NCBI GenBank assembly: GCA_017998495.1 | Contig: JAGOCY010000047.1 | Location: forward strand, 1-8,175 | Length of the DNA stretch: 8,175 nucleotides | Origin: Corallincola sp. | GTDB taxonomy: Bacteria > Pseudomonadota > Gammaproteobacteria > Enterobacterales > Neiellaceae | Direction: 5' to 3' | Shown: piece after piece, positions 8,055 to 8,175 of the stretch | How positions within the stretch are numbered: the stretch's first letter is position 1 | Layout: the number at the start of each line of letters is the position of its first letter | The notes under the pieces: model-generated | What the model saw: only the letters and a program-made list of their open reading frames with translations | The model's database searches: none | Told to the model about the DNA's origin: nothing | Made by a program: the position numbers and the translations under genes

Positions 8055-8084
8055 TTGGTAAGACTACCGCTAAGATCTCACCAA
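8055..8084 (+). repeat. Imperfect inverted repeat upstream of the probable glf
   Basis: TTGGTAAGA (8055-8063) and TCTCACCAA (8076-8084) are complementary at 8 of 9 positions across a 12-bp spacer. The repeat ends 20 bp before the GTG start and just before its AGGAGA ribosome site. It could be a protein-binding operator or a leader hairpin. It is not followed by a T-run, so it is not a terminator in the plus direction. Confidence 0.4.
8064..8072 (-). promoter_or_regulatory. Partial ops (RfaH-recruitment) element in the wecB leader
   Basis: On the minus strand this reads TAGCGGTAG, sharing seven consecutive bases (GCGGTAG) with the ops core GGCGGTAG. It lies about 100 nt before the wecB start, the usual place for a JUMPstart/ops site in a polysaccharide operon. 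The downstream bases (TCTTA instead of CGTGC) do not match, and the extended 39-bp JUMPstart is not recognisable, so this may be chance or a diverged site. Confidence 0.3.
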
Positions 8085-8104
8085 CTCAGTTCAGGAGACG
8101 GCGA

Positions 8105-8175
8105 GTGAAAGGGCAAATTCTAATCATCGGCGCCGGCTTCGCGGGTGCTGTCATGGCCCGCGAACTAGCGGAGCG
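8105..8175 (+). CDS. glf: Probable UDP-galactopyranose mutase, N terminus only (runs off the window)
   Basis: Only the first 23 codons are present. A GTG start at 8105 has AGGAGA 6 nt upstream. The product begins with a beta strand and the FAD-binding loop LIIGAGFAGAVMARELAE (GxGxxG at residues 10-15). The GAV.A.EL continuation after the loop is typical of UDP-galactopyranose mutases, the flavoenzymes that make UDP-galactofuranose for O-antigens and capsules. Other FAD- or NAD-binding proteins share the GxGxxG start, so the name rests on a short stretch plus the polysaccharide context. It is transcribed away from wecB. Confidence 0.65.
   Translation, partial: MKGQILIIGAGFAGAVMARELAE

Larger units (their letters stand above)
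7966..8104. promoter_or_regulatory. Divergent intergenic control region between wecB and the probable glf
   Basis: These 139 bp must carry the starts for both directions unless transcription enters from outside. On the plus strand, TTTAAT at 8043-8048 (5 of 6 to the -10 consensus) could serve the right-hand gene, but the matching -35 position (TTCCGC) is poor. For wecB I found no good -35/-10 pair. A small hairpin (AGCGG, 3-base loop, CCGCT) lies at 8014-8026. No ORF longer than a few codons stands out. Confidence 0.45.

Overview
The window looks like a surface-polysaccharide locus from a GC-rich Gammaproteobacterium. A member of the Aeromonadales or Vibrio/Shewanella-like lineages would fit, but the genus cannot be fixed from this sequence. 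The grounds are the coaD gene lying beside lipopolysaccharide-core-type glycosyltransferases, a Wzi-family outer-membrane protein, and a WecB with the enterobacterial-type catalytic residues. Most of the window is coding and it splits into two compositional halves. The left part (about 1-3500) is roughly 63-68% GC in the lines I counted by hand. The right part (about 3650-8175) is nearer 50-53%.

Layout. Bases 42-1136 (minus) encode a family-4 glycosyltransferase. It diverges from a plus-strand run: a second family-4 glycosyltransferase (1195-2220) with a nine-G tract near its start, coaD (2314-2811), a Wzi-family protein (2817-4232) and a small exported beta-barrel-like protein (4238-4777). 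That run meets a minus-strand operon head-on, with the two stop codons overlapping at 4774-4777. Read in its own direction the minus operon is wecB (7965-6838), a third family-4 glycosyltransferase (6835-5705), a 45-codon open reading frame (5702-5565) and a DxD-type sugar transferase (5568-4774). Its junctions are a 2-nt gap, a 2-nt gap and a 4-nt ATGA overlap. Bases 7966-8104 form a divergent control region, and the start of a probable UDP-galactopyranose mutase gene (glf) runs off the right edge from 8105.

How the genes fit together (inference). WecB would supply UDP-ManNAc and Glf would supply UDP-galactofuranose. The third family-4 enzyme and the DxD transferase would use sugars of this kind to build an O-antigen or capsule repeat. 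The two left-hand glycosyltransferases are more likely to build the lipopolysaccharide core next to coaD, which is a housekeeping coenzyme A gene. The Wzi-family protein would bind or organise capsule at the outer surface, and the small barrel protein is a candidate partner.

Most notable observations: a G9 tract in codons 39-42 of the 1195-2220 glycosyltransferase, which could make that gene phase variable; an unannotated small ORF tightly coupled at both ends inside the minus operon; a composition break inside the Wzi-family gene; and a partial ops (RfaH-recruitment) match in the wecB leader. I saw no RNA genes, insertion sequences or CRISPR arrays, and no clearly novel multi-gene system.
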